Shown here one piece after another: positions 8,591-17,031 of a stretch of 64,000 nucleotides of DNA. The notes below the pieces were generated by a model. The model did not search any database, was not told the DNA's origin, and was given only the letters and a program-made list of their open reading frames with translations. The DNA is from JALORV01 sp963766365. GTDB taxonomy: Bacteria > Pseudomonadota > Gammaproteobacteria > Burkholderiales > Burkholderiaceae_F. Every line of letters begins with the position of its first letter. The stretch's first letter is position 1. The stretch lies in the NCBI GenBank assembly GCA_963766365.1, contig CAVXZK010000001.1, forward strand, positions 186,001 to 250,000. The letters are read 5' to 3'. The position numbers were made by a program, and so were the translations under genes.

Positions 8591-9330
8591 GCCCCTTCGC
8601 CGAGGTAGACGGCACGCACAGCCGCGTCGGTGCGGACAGCCTGCGGCGCGCCGTCGGCGATCAGCCTGCCGCGGGACAGCACCAGCACGCGCTCGGCAAA
8701 ACCGAACACGACATCCATGCTGTGCTCGGTGAAGAGCACCGTCATGCGTAGTGCACGCGCGAGGTCGGTGACGAGCGCCATCAAGGCCGTGCGCTCGCCC
8801 GGCGCCATGCCGGCGGTGGGTTCGTCCATCAGCAGCAGCCGAGGCCGGGCGGCCAGCGCCAGGGCCAGTTCGAGCCGCTTGAGATCACCGTAGGCCAGCG
8901 TCGCTGCGGCCTCGTCGCCGCGCGATCCCAATCCCACCTGTTTCAGCAGTTGCCGCGCTTCCTCGGTCGCCCGCCGCGCCAGCGGGGCTGCCGGTGACAG
9001 CGCCGCGCCGGATGCCGCGACAATCGCAAGTTGCGCGTTTTGCAGTGCGGTCATCGACGCGAACGTCTGCGCCACCTGGAATGTGCGTCCGATGCCCGCC
9101 CGAGTTCGCGCGGCGGTCGGCATGCCGATCAGTGTGCGACCCTCGAACTCGATCGATCCGACGTCCGGAGCGAGCTGCCCGTCGATGAGATTGAAGAGCG
9201 TCGACTTGCCCGCGCCGTTGGGGCCGATCAGCGCAGTGATGGTGCCCCGGTCGAGGCTGAATGACACGTCGTCGACCGCGCGCACGCCTCCGAAGGACCG
9301 CGACAGGTTCGTGACGCGCAGTTCGCTCAT
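8587..9330 (-). CDS. livG: LivG-type ABC transporter ATP-binding protein
   Basis: 247-residue ATPase, partner of LivF. Walker A is GPNGAGKST (residues 36-44) and Walker B is LLLMDEP (165-171), followed by TAGMAPGE. The signature region reads LAYGDLKRLELA, the degenerate form usual in LivG rather than LSGGQ. The start is ATG 9330, which overlaps the permease stop (ATGA); a much longer frame running back through the permease is a shadow. Works on the cytoplasmic face with the fused permease. Confidence 0.94.
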   Translation of the reverse strand: MSELRVTNLSRSFGGVRAVDDVSFSLDRGTITALIGPNGAGKSTLFNLIDGQLAPDVGSIEFEGRTLIGMPTAARTRAGIGRTFQVAQTFASMTALQNAQLAIVAASGAALSPAAPLARRATEEARQLLKQVGLGSRGDEAAATLAYGDLKRLELALALAARPRLLLMDEPTAGMAPGERTALMALVTDLARALRMTVLFTEHSMDVVFGFAERVLVLSRGRLIADGAPQAVRTDAAVRAVYLGEGA

Positions 9331-11159
9331 TCGGTTCTCGCCGCCCGCTGCCGCAGGAAACCGACGATGCCGCGCGGGAAAGCGATCACGAGGACGACGA
9401 TGGTGACGCCCAGCAGCAGGCGCCAGTACTCGGCGTGTCGCGTGAGCTCGGTGGCCAGGCCGTGATACGCCACGGCACCGACGATCGGCCCCGCCACGGT
9501 CTGCAGTCCGCCGAGCAGCACCATGACCAGCGCATCCACGGACACCGGAATCGACAGGGAATTGGGAAACACCGCTCCCTTCTGAAACGCCTGCAGCGCG
9601 CCGGCCAGCCCGCCGAACGCTCCGCCGGCGACGAACGCCAGCCAACGCACGCGCCGCACATCGATGGCCAGGGCTTCGGCGCGGTCTGGCGCATCGCGCA
9701 CCGCGCGCAACGCGAAACCGAAGGGCGCCAGCGCCGCACGTCGCAGCAGAAGCAGAGATGGGCCGACGACCGCCAGCGTGATCAGGTAGTACGCCCACCG
9801 ACTGGCCGTCGGCGGCCAAATGCCCAGCAACCCGTTGTCGCCGCCGGTGAAGTCGATCCATTGCACGGCGATCGACCAGAGGATCTGCGCAAACGCAAGC
9901 GTCAGCATCGAGGCATAGACCCCATGCGCACGCAGCACGAAGAAGCCGGCCGCGGCTGCGGCGGCTGCCGCAGCAAGCGGTGCGATCGCAATCGCTGCCG
10001 CAAACGGAGCATCGAGTTCCTTGACTGCCAGCGCCGCGGCATAGGCGCCCAGCCCGAAGAATGCCGCGTGGCCGAACGACACCAGCCCGCCATGTCCCAT
10101 GAAGAACTGCAGGCTCGCTGCAAACAGCGCGAGGATGGCCATTTCGGTGGCGATCACCAGTGCATAGTCGCCGAGAGCCAGAGGCAGCGCGCACACCGCA
10201 GCGAGCAGCGCAGCGGCCCACCAGCGATCGCGCGGCGCTGCATTGGTGAACGGCGGATGCGTGGTGGCCCGCACGATGCGGGCGGCCATGTCGGGACGCC
10301 CTGCCAGGCCATACGGGCGCAGTATCAGCGTCACGGCCATGACGACAAAGATCAATACCAGCGTCGACTGCGGCAGCAGCCAGATGCCGAACGCGTGCAG
10401 GACACCGATCGCCAGCGACGCCCAGAATGCGCCGGTGATCGAACCGAGGCCGCCCACGACGACCACTACGAAGGCCTCGACGAGGATCGTCAGGTCCATC
10501 TGCAAGTTCACCGTCTCGCGCGGAATCTGCAACGCTCCCGCCAGTCCAGCCAGACCCGCGCCGAGTGCGAAGACGGACGTGAAGAGCATCCGTTCGTTGA
10601 CCCCGAGTGCACCCGCCATTTCGCGGTCCTGGGTCGCCGCCCGAACGATCGTGCCCCAGCGGGTGCGTCGGAACAGCCACCACAGCGCCGCGAAGACCAG
10701 TGGCCCGATGGCGGTCAACAGCAGGTTGTACTCGGGAACGAAGGCGCTGCCGACCTCGATGGCGCCCTTCAGGCCCGGGGCGCGCGGGGCGAACAGTTCC
10801 TCCGGCCCCCAGATCGCCAGCACGGTGTCCTGCACGATCAGCGCAACGCCGAAGGTCGCCAGCAACTGGAAGATCTCTGGCGCGGCGTAGATTCGCCGCA
10901 GCACGACGAACTCAACCACCACGCCGACCGCGGCCACCGCGAGCGCCGCGATGATGAGGCCACCGAAGAACGCCAGCGGCGTCGCCGGCAGTGCGGCCGT
11001 CACCGTGACCGCGATGTAGGCGCCGAGCATGTAGAGCGCGCCGTGCGCGAAGTTGACGACACGCGTGACGCCGAAGATCAGCGTCAACCCTGCGCTGACG
11101 AGGAACAGCGTCGAACCGTACGAGAGTCCCGCGAGGAACTGACCGAGGACGAGGTCCAA
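9327..11159 (-). CDS. Fused LivH-LivM permease of a HAAT-type ABC importer
   Basis: 610-residue inner-membrane protein that joins the two permease subunits. Residues 1 to about 290 resemble LivH (GLTLIFGVTRVVNFAHGALYMLGAY, then EAFVVVVVGGLGSITGAFW). About 310 to the end resembles LivM (FFMGHGGLVSFGHAAFFGLGAYAA, then GAFGGLAGALQAFQKGAVFP). The repeated FGH-A-x-GLGAY-like sequence in both halves is the family hallmark. The usual hydrophilic link is short. One polypeptide would therefore supply the whole translocation channel. The substrate-binding gene lies 59 bases upstream. Confidence 0.93.
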   Translation of the reverse strand: MDLVLGQFLAGLSYGSTLFLVSAGLTLIFGVTRVVNFAHGALYMLGAYIAVTVTAALPATPLAFFGGLIIAALAVAAVGVVVEFVVLRRIYAAPEIFQLLATFGVALIVQDTVLAIWGPEELFAPRAPGLKGAIEVGSAFVPEYNLLLTAIGPLVFAALWWLFRRTRWGTIVRAATQDREMAGALGVNERMLFTSVFALGAGLAGLAGALQIPRETVNLQMDLTILVEAFVVVVVGGLGSITGAFWASLAIGVLHAFGIWLLPQSTLVLIFVVMAVTLILRPYGLAGRPDMAARIVRATTHPPFTNAAPRDRWWAAALLAAVCALPLALGDYALVIATEMAILALFAASLQFFMGHGGLVSFGHAAFFGLGAYAAALAVKELDAPFAAAIAIAPLAAAAAAAAAGFFVLRAHGVYASMLTLAFAQILWSIAVQWIDFTGGDNGLLGIWPPTASRWAYYLITLAVVGPSLLLLRRAALAPFGFALRAVRDAPDRAEALAIDVRRVRWLAFVAGGAFGGLAGALQAFQKGAVFPNSLSIPVSVDALVMVLLGGLQTVAGPIVGAVAYHGLATELTRHAEYWRLLLGVTIVVLVIAFPRGIVGFLRQRAARTE

Positions 11160-11218
11160 GTGCTGGGAACTGATCGGGCCGGGGCGGTCAGGGTGGCCGT
11201 GGCGAGGAACGCGAAGCG

Positions 11219-12430
11219 CTACTTCATCGCCTCGGACGGGCGGCGCACACGGACCTCGGCATCGGTGGGCAGGAATTTGCTGCCGTCGGCATAGCGCCAG
11301 TCAACCATCGTGCCTTTGCCACCGCGCTGGTCGAGTTTGCCAACATACGCACCCATCGTCGATTGCTGGTCGATCACGCGGAAAGTCGCCGGCCCAAACG
11401 GCGTCGACCACGTGAGGCCGCGCATCGCCGCAATCAGCTTCTCCGTCTCGACGGACTTCGCCTTGCGAATGGCCTCGAAGATCGCGGTGAAGGTCGCATA
11501 GCCGACCACCGAGCCGAGTCGCGGGTTGTCGTTGTAGCGCTTGTAGTAGGCGTTGAAGAACTTTGCGTGCTCGGGAGTCGCAATCTGGTCCCACGGATAG
11601 CCCGTCACGATCCAGCCCCTGGGGGTCTCGTCCTTCAGCACATCGAGATACTCGGGCTCCCCGGACAGCAGGCTGACGACCGGCACGCGCGGAAACAGCC
11701 CGCGCAGGTTGCCTTCGCGCACCAGCCGCGGCAGGTCTGCACCGAACGTCACGTTGAAGATCGCTTCGGGCCGCGCGGCGATCAGCGCCTGTACGGTCCC
11801 GGACGCCTCGAGTTTGCCCAGCGCCGGCCATTGTTCCGCGACGAACTCGACATCCGGCCGCCGCGCCTTCAGCAAGGCCTTGAAGCTCGCCACCGCCGAC
11901 TGGCCGTACTCGTAGTTCGGCGCCACGATCGCCCAGCGCTTCGCCGGCAGGCGCGCTGCCTCCTCCACCAGCATTGCCGCCTGCATGTAGGTGCTGGGGC
12001 GAAGGCGGAAGGTGTAGCGGTTGCCCTTTTCCCACACCATCGCGTCGGTCAGTGGCTCGGCGGCGACGAACAGCACCTTGTTGCGCAGGGCGAACTCCGC
12101 GACGGCGAGCCCCACGTTGGACAGAAATGTCCCCGTCAACAGTACGACCTTTTCATTCGAAACCAGCTCGGTGGCCAGGCGGATCGCATCGTCCGGTTTG
12201 CCGGCGTCATCGCGCGAAATCACTTCGACGCGGCGTCCGAGGAGCCCGCCGGCAGCGTTGGCCTCCTCGACAGCCAGTTGCCACCCCATGCGATACGGCA
12301 CCGTGAACTGCGGGATCGTGGAGTAGCTGTTGATTTCGCCGATGCGGATCGGCGCTGCGGTCTGCGCACGCAGCGGTCGCATGGCCAGCGCCGCGGCCGG
12401 AAGCAGCAGGAGTTCGCGTCGGGTGGTCAT
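11219..12430 (-). CDS. LivK-type periplasmic substrate-binding protein
   Basis: 403-residue periplasmic-binding protein of the LivJ/LivK (Peripla_BP_6) type. The N-terminus MTTRRELLLLPAAALAMRPL has an RR pair and a hydrophobic core with likely cleavage after LRA (about residue 22), so export is by Sec or weakly Tat-like. Domain features include IRIGEINSYSTIPQFTVPYR, GGLLGRRVEVISRDDAGKP and ATELVSNEKVVLLTGTFLS. First gene of the minus-strand run that continues with the permease and ATPases. Ligand unknown. Confidence 0.9.
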   Translation of the reverse strand: MTTRRELLLLPAAALAMRPLRAQTAAPIRIGEINSYSTIPQFTVPYRMGWQLAVEEANAAGGLLGRRVEVISRDDAGKPDDAIRLATELVSNEKVVLLTGTFLSNVGLAVAEFALRNKVLFVAAEPLTDAMVWEKGNRYTFRLRPSTYMQAAMLVEEAARLPAKRWAIVAPNYEYGQSAVASFKALLKARRPDVEFVAEQWPALGKLEASGTVQALIAARPEAIFNVTFGADLPRLVREGNLRGLFPRVPVVSLLSGEPEYLDVLKDETPRGWIVTGYPWDQIATPEHAKFFNAYYKRYNDNPRLGSVVGYATFTAIFEAIRKAKSVETEKLIAAMRGLTWSTPFGPATFRVIDQQSTMGAYVGKLDQRGGKGTMVDWRYADGSKFLPTDAEVRVRRPSEAMK

Positions 12431-12557
12431 GCGAGTTGGCCTTCTTTGCAGAGGGAAAACCGGCGGATTGCCCGCCTTGGTCAGCTAGAATACCGGCTTT
12501 GCTGGCGACGCACTTATGGGTCTCGCCGGATCTCATTGAAACGACAGGAGCTGCTCG

Positions 12558-12881
12558 ATGACGCACGTCGTCACCGAATCGTGCATCAAGTGCAAGTACA
12601 CCGACTGCGTCGATGTATGTCCGGTGGACTGCTTTCGTGAAGGGCCCAATTTCCTGTCGATCGACCCGGACGAGTGCATCGACTGCGCGGTCTGCATTCC
12701 AGAGTGCCCGGTCAACGCGATCTATGCCGAGGAAGACGTGCCGGAAGACCAGCGCGACTTCATCAAGCTCAACGTCGACCTGGCGAAGCAGTGGCCGTCG
12801 ATCACGCGCATGAAGCCCCATCCGGCCGATGCGGACGAGTGGAAGGACGTGCGCGCCAAGCGCCACCTGCTCGAACGCTGA
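12558..12881 (+). CDS. fdxA: 7Fe ferredoxin FdxA ([3Fe-4S][4Fe-4S])
   Basis: 107-residue ferredoxin of the Azotobacter FdI / FdxA type. Cysteines 9, 17 and 50 fit the ligands of the 3Fe-4S cluster, and 21, 40, 43 and 46 those of the 4Fe-4S cluster. Cys12 and Cys25 are extra. The long C-terminal extension after CPVNAIYAEEDVPEDQ is typical of this family. A CAGGAG ribosome-binding site precedes the ATG. It is divergent from the substrate-binding protein gene, with a shared 127-base upstream region in which I see no convincing promoter. Cytoplasmic electron carrier. Confidence 0.95.
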   Translation: MTHVVTESCIKCKYTDCVDVCPVDCFREGPNFLSIDPDECIDCAVCIPECPVNAIYAEEDVPEDQRDFIKLNVDLAKQWPSITRMKPHPADADEWKDVRAKRHLLER

Positions 12882-13066
12882 TCGCTGACTCTGGTCCACC
12901 TCGGCCCCGCGGGAGTTACTGCGGCGAGACCGCCCGCGAGCGCAAGCCGTGGGGGGTCGCAGCCACAGATCATTGCCGAAAGCGGCCTGACCAATTTGGT
13001 TTACTATCCTCTCGCTTCTGGGGAGGTACCCTCGGGTGGACAGCGGTGCGATGAGCGGAGCCTGGC

Positions 13067-14299
13067 GTGCTTTATCACCTGCATGAACTGCATCGCCGAT
13101 TCCTGAACCCACTGTCGGTGTGGGCGCAGGCCACTTCCGAACTCTTCTCGAGTCCCTACAGCCCGCTGGCCTACACGCCGATGTCGCGGCGACTCTCGGC
13201 CGGCTATGAGCTGCTGCACCGGATCGGGAAGCACTACGAAAAGCCCGAATTCGGGCTCAAGACCACCCGCGTCGGCAACATCGATGTTCCGGTCGTAGAA
13301 GAAGTTCTGATTGAAAAGCCGTTCTGCCGGCTCCTGCACTTCAAGCGCCTGTTCCCCGCCAAGCCGAAGCGCGCCCCCGACCCGCGGGTTCTCATCGTCG
13401 CGCCATTGTCGGGCCACCACGCAACCCTGCTGCGCGACACGGTGCGGGCGCTTCTGCCAGACCACGACATCTGGATCACCGACTGGATCGACTCCCGCCT
13501 GGTGCCGATTACCGCGGGTCCGTTCCATCTCGATGACTACGTCCACTACGTCATCGAGTTCCTGCGTGAGCTCGGTCCCAACGTCCACCTGATTTCGGTG
13601 TGCCAGCCGACCGTACCGGTGCTCGCGGCGGTCTCGCTGATGGCGAGCAACCGGGATCCGAAGCTGCCGAAGTCGATGACGATGATGGGCGGGCCGATCG
13701 ACAGCCGTAAGAGTCCGACGCAGGTCAATGCCCTCGCCAAGCGCAAGAACTTCGAGTGGTTCGAGAACAATGTGATCTTCAAGGTGCCCTCGGCCTATCC
13801 AGGCTACCTGCGCAGGGTCTATCCGGGATTCCTGCAGCACGCGGGCTTCGTGGCGATGAACCCGGATCGCCACCTGAACTCGCACTGGGACTACTACCTC
13901 GACCTCGTCAAGGGCGACATGGATGACGTCGAGGGTCATCGGCAGTTCTACGACGAGTACAACGCGGTGCTCGACCTGCCGGCCGAGTACTACCTGGACA
14001 CCATCAAGATCGTGTTCCAGGAACACCGCCTGCCCAATGGCACATGGGACGTGCGCGGGCAGCGCGTGAAGCCCGAGGACATTACGTCGGTCGCGCTATT
14101 CACGATTGAAGGCGAGCTCGACGATATTTCCGGCAGTGGCCAGACACGCGCAGCGCATGACCTGTGCAAGGGCGTCCCGAAGTCAAAGAAGCAACATCTC
14201 ACCGTGCAAGGCGCGGGGCACTACGGGATCTTCAGCGGCCGCCGCTGGCGCGAGCAGATCGCTCCGCAGATCCGCGACTTCGTCCGCGCCCACGCCTGA
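13067..14299 (+). CDS. phaZ: Intracellular polyhydroxyalkanoate depolymerase
   Basis: 410-residue intracellular PHB depolymerase (PhaZ1/PhaZa type), which mobilises stored polyhydroxybutyrate granules. The nucleophile is Cys179 in HLISVCQPTVPV, equivalent to the catalytic cysteine of the Ralstonia enzyme, and the catalytic His385 lies in GAGHYGIFSG. The start is GTG 13067 (reads MLYHLHEL as in homologues), with GCGGAG eight bases upstream. Upstream 12882-13066 is non-coding; it contains a TACTAT hexamer near 13012 but no good -35. No phasin or PHA synthase lies nearby. Confidence 0.94.
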   Translation: MLYHLHELHRRFLNPLSVWAQATSELFSSPYSPLAYTPMSRRLSAGYELLHRIGKHYEKPEFGLKTTRVGNIDVPVVEEVLIEKPFCRLLHFKRLFPAKPKRAPDPRVLIVAPLSGHHATLLRDTVRALLPDHDIWITDWIDSRLVPITAGPFHLDDYVHYVIEFLRELGPNVHLISVCQPTVPVLAAVSLMASNRDPKLPKSMTMMGGPIDSRKSPTQVNALAKRKNFEWFENNVIFKVPSAYPGYLRRVYPGFLQHAGFVAMNPDRHLNSHWDYYLDLVKGDMDDVEGHRQFYDEYNAVLDLPAEYYLDTIKIVFQEHRLPNGTWDVRGQRVKPEDITSVALFTIEGELDDISGSGQTRAAHDLCKGVPKSKKQHLTVQGAGHYGIFSGRRWREQIAPQIRDFVRAHA

Positions 14300-14365
14300 T
14301 CGGCGAAGTGGTCCCGCGAGAGACGGTCCCCTGCGGGGCACCCGGCCGTTGACCTGCGACACCCG

Positions 14366-15028
14366 ATGATGGAAACCCTCGCCGCGCTTGCCGATCGCAT
14401 TGATGCGGTGCTGCCGCAGACCCAGTGCACGAAGTGTGGTTTCAGCGGCTGTCGTCCCTACGCGGAGGCGATCGCGGCAGGCACAGCGGACATCAATCAG
14501 TGCCCACCCGGCGGCGCGATCGGCATCGAACGGCTCGCGGCCGTGACCGGTCGCCGGCCCCTGCCACTGGACCCCTCCCACGGAGTTGAACGACCCCTGC
14601 ACGTGGCCGTCATCGACGAGTCCCTGTGTATCGGGTGCACCCTGTGCATCCAGGCGTGTCCGGTGGACGCGATCGTCGGCGCCGCACGTGCGATGCACAC
14701 CGTCGTCGCCGAGTGGTGCAACGGCTGCGATCTGTGCGTGGCCCCATGCCCGACGGATTGCATCGCGATGGTTCCAGTTCTGCCTGCCCGCGTCTGGGAC
14801 GATGTCGATGCGCGCTGGTCGCGCGCACGCTATGAGGCTCGGGCGAAGCGGCTTGCCGTCGAACGCGACGAGCGCGAGCGGTCGCTGCTGCTGAAGGCGC
14901 ATTCCAGGCTCGCCGAGTTGTCCGGGCGCGACGACCTCGCACCCGATGAGGCCGCACGCAGGCGTGCCGTCGTGCAGGCCGCGATCGAGCGGGCGCGCGC
15001 GCGTCGCCAGCCGACGACAAAGCCATGA
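14366..15028 (+). CDS. rnfB: RnfB-like electron transport ferredoxin
   Basis: 220-residue protein of the RnfB type. An N-terminal four-cysteine 4Fe-4S domain (Cys21, 24, 29 and 46 in CTKCGFSGCRPYAEAI and NQCPPGG) is followed by two ferredoxin motifs (LCIGCTLCIQACP and WCNGCDLCVAPCP) and a charged helical tail rich in Arg and Glu. It lacks the N-terminal membrane anchor of true RnfB, so it is probably soluble. Its stop overlaps the nth start by four bases, an association often seen in betaproteobacteria. A role in supplying electrons or maintaining the endonuclease III cluster is only a guess. Confidence 0.85.
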   Translation: MMETLAALADRIDAVLPQTQCTKCGFSGCRPYAEAIAAGTADINQCPPGGAIGIERLAAVTGRRPLPLDPSHGVERPLHVAVIDESLCIGCTLCIQACPVDAIVGAARAMHTVVAEWCNGCDLCVAPCPTDCIAMVPVLPARVWDDVDARWSRARYEARAKRLAVERDERERSLLLKAHSRLAELSGRDDLAPDEAARRRAVVQAAIERARARRQPTTKP

Positions 15029-15702
15029 ACCCGGCAAAGCGGCGCGCCATTTACGGGCGGTTGCGGAGCCTGAACCCGCACCCGAAGTCGGAGCTCGAGT
15101 ACTCAACGCCCTATCAGCTGCTGGTGGCGGTCGTCCTGTCCGCGCAGGCCACCGACAAGAGCGTCAACCTGGCGACCCGCGAACTGTTCAAGGTCGCGCC
15201 GACGCCGGCGAAGATAGTCGCGCTCGGACAGGACCGGCTGATCGACCACATCAGGACGATCGGCCTGTTCCGGACGAAGGCCAGCAACATCATCGCGCTG
15301 TCGCGCCTGTTGCTGGAGCGACATGGCGGCGAGGTGCCGCGCGATCGCGAGGCATTGCAGGACTTGCCCGGTGTCGGCCGCAAGACAGCCAACGTCGTGC
15401 TCAATGTGGCCTTTGGCGAACCCACGATCGCAGTGGACACGCACATTTTCCGCGTGGCGAATCGCACTGGCATTGCAGCGGGCACGGACGTCGAAGCAGT
15501 GGAGCAACGCCTGGAGAAGTTCACCCCCGACGAGTTCCGCAAGGACGCACACCACTGGTTGATCCTGCACGGACGCTATATCTGCAAGGCACGTACGCCT
15601 GAATGCTGGCGCTGTCCCATCGCGGAGTGGTGCGAGTACCGGCCGAAGACACCACCGCCTCGGACAGCGCGGGCCGGGTTCCCGCCCGGCAAGGACGTTT
15701 GA
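15025..15702 (+). CDS. nth: Endonuclease III (DNA glycosylase / AP lyase)
   Basis: 225-residue base-excision-repair enzyme removing oxidised pyrimidines. The helix-hairpin-helix region LPGVGRKTANVVLNVAF contains the catalytic Lys120; Asp138 is in VDTHIFRVANR. The C-terminal 4Fe-4S loop is complete: Cys187, 194, 197 and 203 (C-x6-C-x2-C-x5-C). ATG 15025 overlaps the stop of the RnfB-like gene (ATGA). A C-terminal extension past the cluster (TPPPRTARAGFPPGKDV) is longer than in E. coli. Confidence 0.97.
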   Translation: MNPAKRRAIYGRLRSLNPHPKSELEYSTPYQLLVAVVLSAQATDKSVNLATRELFKVAPTPAKIVALGQDRLIDHIRTIGLFRTKASNIIALSRLLLERHGGEVPRDREALQDLPGVGRKTANVVLNVAFGEPTIAVDTHIFRVANRTGIAAGTDVEAVEQRLEKFTPDEFRKDAHHWLILHGRYICKARTPECWRCPIAEWCEYRPKTPPPRTARAGFPPGKDV

Positions 15703-15703
15703 C

Positions 15704-16147
15704 GTGTTCACGCCGACCAAGGAAGAGGTGCGCCGGTTCTTCAGCGAGACCTGGCGCAAGCACCGCGAATCACAGATCCTGACGCCGCTGGAGGCGATGG
15801 CGCTCGACCGGATCATCGAGCACCCGGAGTACCACGACGTGCTGGCTGGGTCGGAAGCAACGAGATTCGAATACCGCGTCGAGGACGGTACTACCAATCC
15901 GTTCCTGCACCTGTCGATGCATCTGGCCATCGCCGAGCAGTTGTCGATCGATCAGCCGCCGGGCATCCGCGCCGCCTACGAGCGGCTCGTGCAGCGCCGC
16001 GGCGATGCTCATGCGGCCGCGCATGACGTGATGGAATGCCTGGGAGAGATTGTCTGGGCGGCGCAGCGAGCCGGCAGCGCACTGCCGGCCGACGAAATGA
16101 GCGCGCAGTATCTGGACTGCCTGGCACGCCGCGCCGGGCGCGACTGA
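15704..16147 (+). CDS. DUF1841 family protein
   Basis: 147-residue cytoplasmic protein that matches the DUF1841 family by sequence pattern: an N-terminal FTPTKEEVRRFFSETWRKH segment, then LEAMALDRIIEHPEYHDVL, NPFLHLSMHLAIAEQLSID and a C-terminal helical part containing HDVMECLGEIVWAAQRAG. Start is GTG 15704, one base after the nth stop. Function unknown; several conserved His and Glu residues (HLSMHLAIAEQ, HDVMECLGE) could bind a metal, but this is inference. Confidence 0.85.
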   Translation: MFTPTKEEVRRFFSETWRKHRESQILTPLEAMALDRIIEHPEYHDVLAGSEATRFEYRVEDGTTNPFLHLSMHLAIAEQLSIDQPPGIRAAYERLVQRRGDAHAAAHDVMECLGEIVWAAQRAGSALPADEMSAQYLDCLARRAGRD

Positions 16148-16165
16148 GTCGCCAGGGGTGCGCGC

Positions 16166-16501
16166 TCAGCGCTTGGCGTTGTCCAGCGGCCCGGGCAGCC
16201 GGCTCAGGTAGGCCGCCAGATCCTTGATGTCGGCGCGCGACAACGGCTTGGCGAGGCCTGCCATGATCGCGTTCTTGCGTGCTCCGGTCTGGTAGTCACG
16301 CAGCGCCTTTTCCAGGTAGTCCACATACTGCCCGGCCAGCTTCGGGTAGCTGGGGTCGATCGGGCTGGCGAAGTCCTTGCCGTGGCAGGCGGCGCACTGC
16401 GCCTGCGCCAGCTGCTCGCCCTTCGCAACGTCGGCCGCCTGGGCCGAGGACACAACGCACGCGGCAGCGGCCGCGACGATCAGTTTGCTCTTCATCATCA
16501 T
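16166..16501 (-). CDS. Small periplasmic class I cytochrome c
   Basis: 111-residue secreted monohaem cytochrome c. A signal peptide ends at AQA (about residue 22), followed by the haem motif CAACH at 36-40. Downstream KLAGQYVDYLEKALRDYQTGAR and IMAGLAKPLSRADIKDLAAYLSRL match the cytochrome c553 / c4-half pattern, with a methionine (IMAGLAK) as likely axial ligand. It lies nine bases after a second, similar cytochrome, and the two together resemble the two halves of a cytochrome c4. Convergent with DUF1841. Confidence 0.92.
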   Translation of the reverse strand: MMMKSKLIVAAAAACVVSSAQAADVAKGEQLAQAQCAACHGKDFASPIDPSYPKLAGQYVDYLEKALRDYQTGARKNAIMAGLAKPLSRADIKDLAAYLSRLPGPLDNAKR

Positions 16502-16510
16502 CCTGCTCGC

Positions 16511-16846
16511 CTACTTGCCGCGCGCCGCGTAGTACGCAGCTACCGCGGCGATCTGCTGGTCAGTAAGGCCCTTGGCGACGCTCACCATCGACGGGTGGGA
16601 ACGGTTGCCCTGTCGGTAATCCTTCAGCACGGTTTCGATGTACTGCTGCGACTGGCCACCGATTTTCGGCACGCGATAGACCTGCGGGAACGAGGCCTGG
16701 TAGCCCGGGATCGAATGGCATCCGATGCACATGGATACCGGCGCAGCGCCGTCAGCGGCAGCCGAAACGGCCTTCTTGTCCTGCGCAACCGCCATCAGCG
16801 GCAGGGTCGCCACAAGTGCAGCGAGGAGCAGTCGGGTCAAATTCAT
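16511..16846 (-). CDS. Small periplasmic class I cytochrome c
   Basis: 111-residue secreted monohaem cytochrome c. The start is ATG 16846 (MNLTRLLLAALVATLPLMAV), with cleavage likely after VAQ or nearby; the longer frame upstream of it is not coding. Haem motif CIGCH at residues 40-44 and KIGGQSQQYIETVLKDYRQGNR, HPSMVSVAKGLTDQQIAAVAAYYA downstream. It is a paralogue of the cytochrome encoded nine bases downstream, so the pair is probably co-transcribed and could work as a two-domain c4-like carrier. Divergent from the MoxR gene. Confidence 0.92.
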   Translation of the reverse strand: MNLTRLLLAALVATLPLMAVAQDKKAVSAAADGAAPVSMCIGCHSIPGYQASFPQVYRVPKIGGQSQQYIETVLKDYRQGNRSHPSMVSVAKGLTDQQIAAVAAYYAARGK

Positions 16847-17031
16847 CCGGTATTTCCGTTCGGGTTGATCTGGCGCCCGGGGGCCATGACGATCGGCGAT
16901 ATCCGCCGAGGCCGCCCGGTGCAGCGCGCGATTGTAATCGACTCGACGCCGCGCTCCGGAGCGCTCGGACGCGAGGCGTTCCGCGGTCACCGTTGCGTAT
17001 ACTCGATCGCGCTCCAATTCCGGGCTCGTCC

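Noticed and set aside
9435..11294. 619-codon open frame on the plus strand opposite livHM and the binding protein
   Set aside because: Arg/Gln/His-rich translation with no family resemblance; antisense shadow of a real gene in GC-rich DNA.
12431..12557. Promoter pair between the binding protein gene and fdxA
   Set aside because: TAGAAT is present but the closest TTGCCC is only 12 bases away; not convincing.
12882..13066. Promoter for phaZ
   Set aside because: TACTAT near 13012 has no acceptable -35 at the right distance.
14366..15028. Part of an Rnf complex
   Set aside because: No rnfA, C, D, G or E nearby and no membrane anchor; only an RnfB-like ferredoxin linked to nth.
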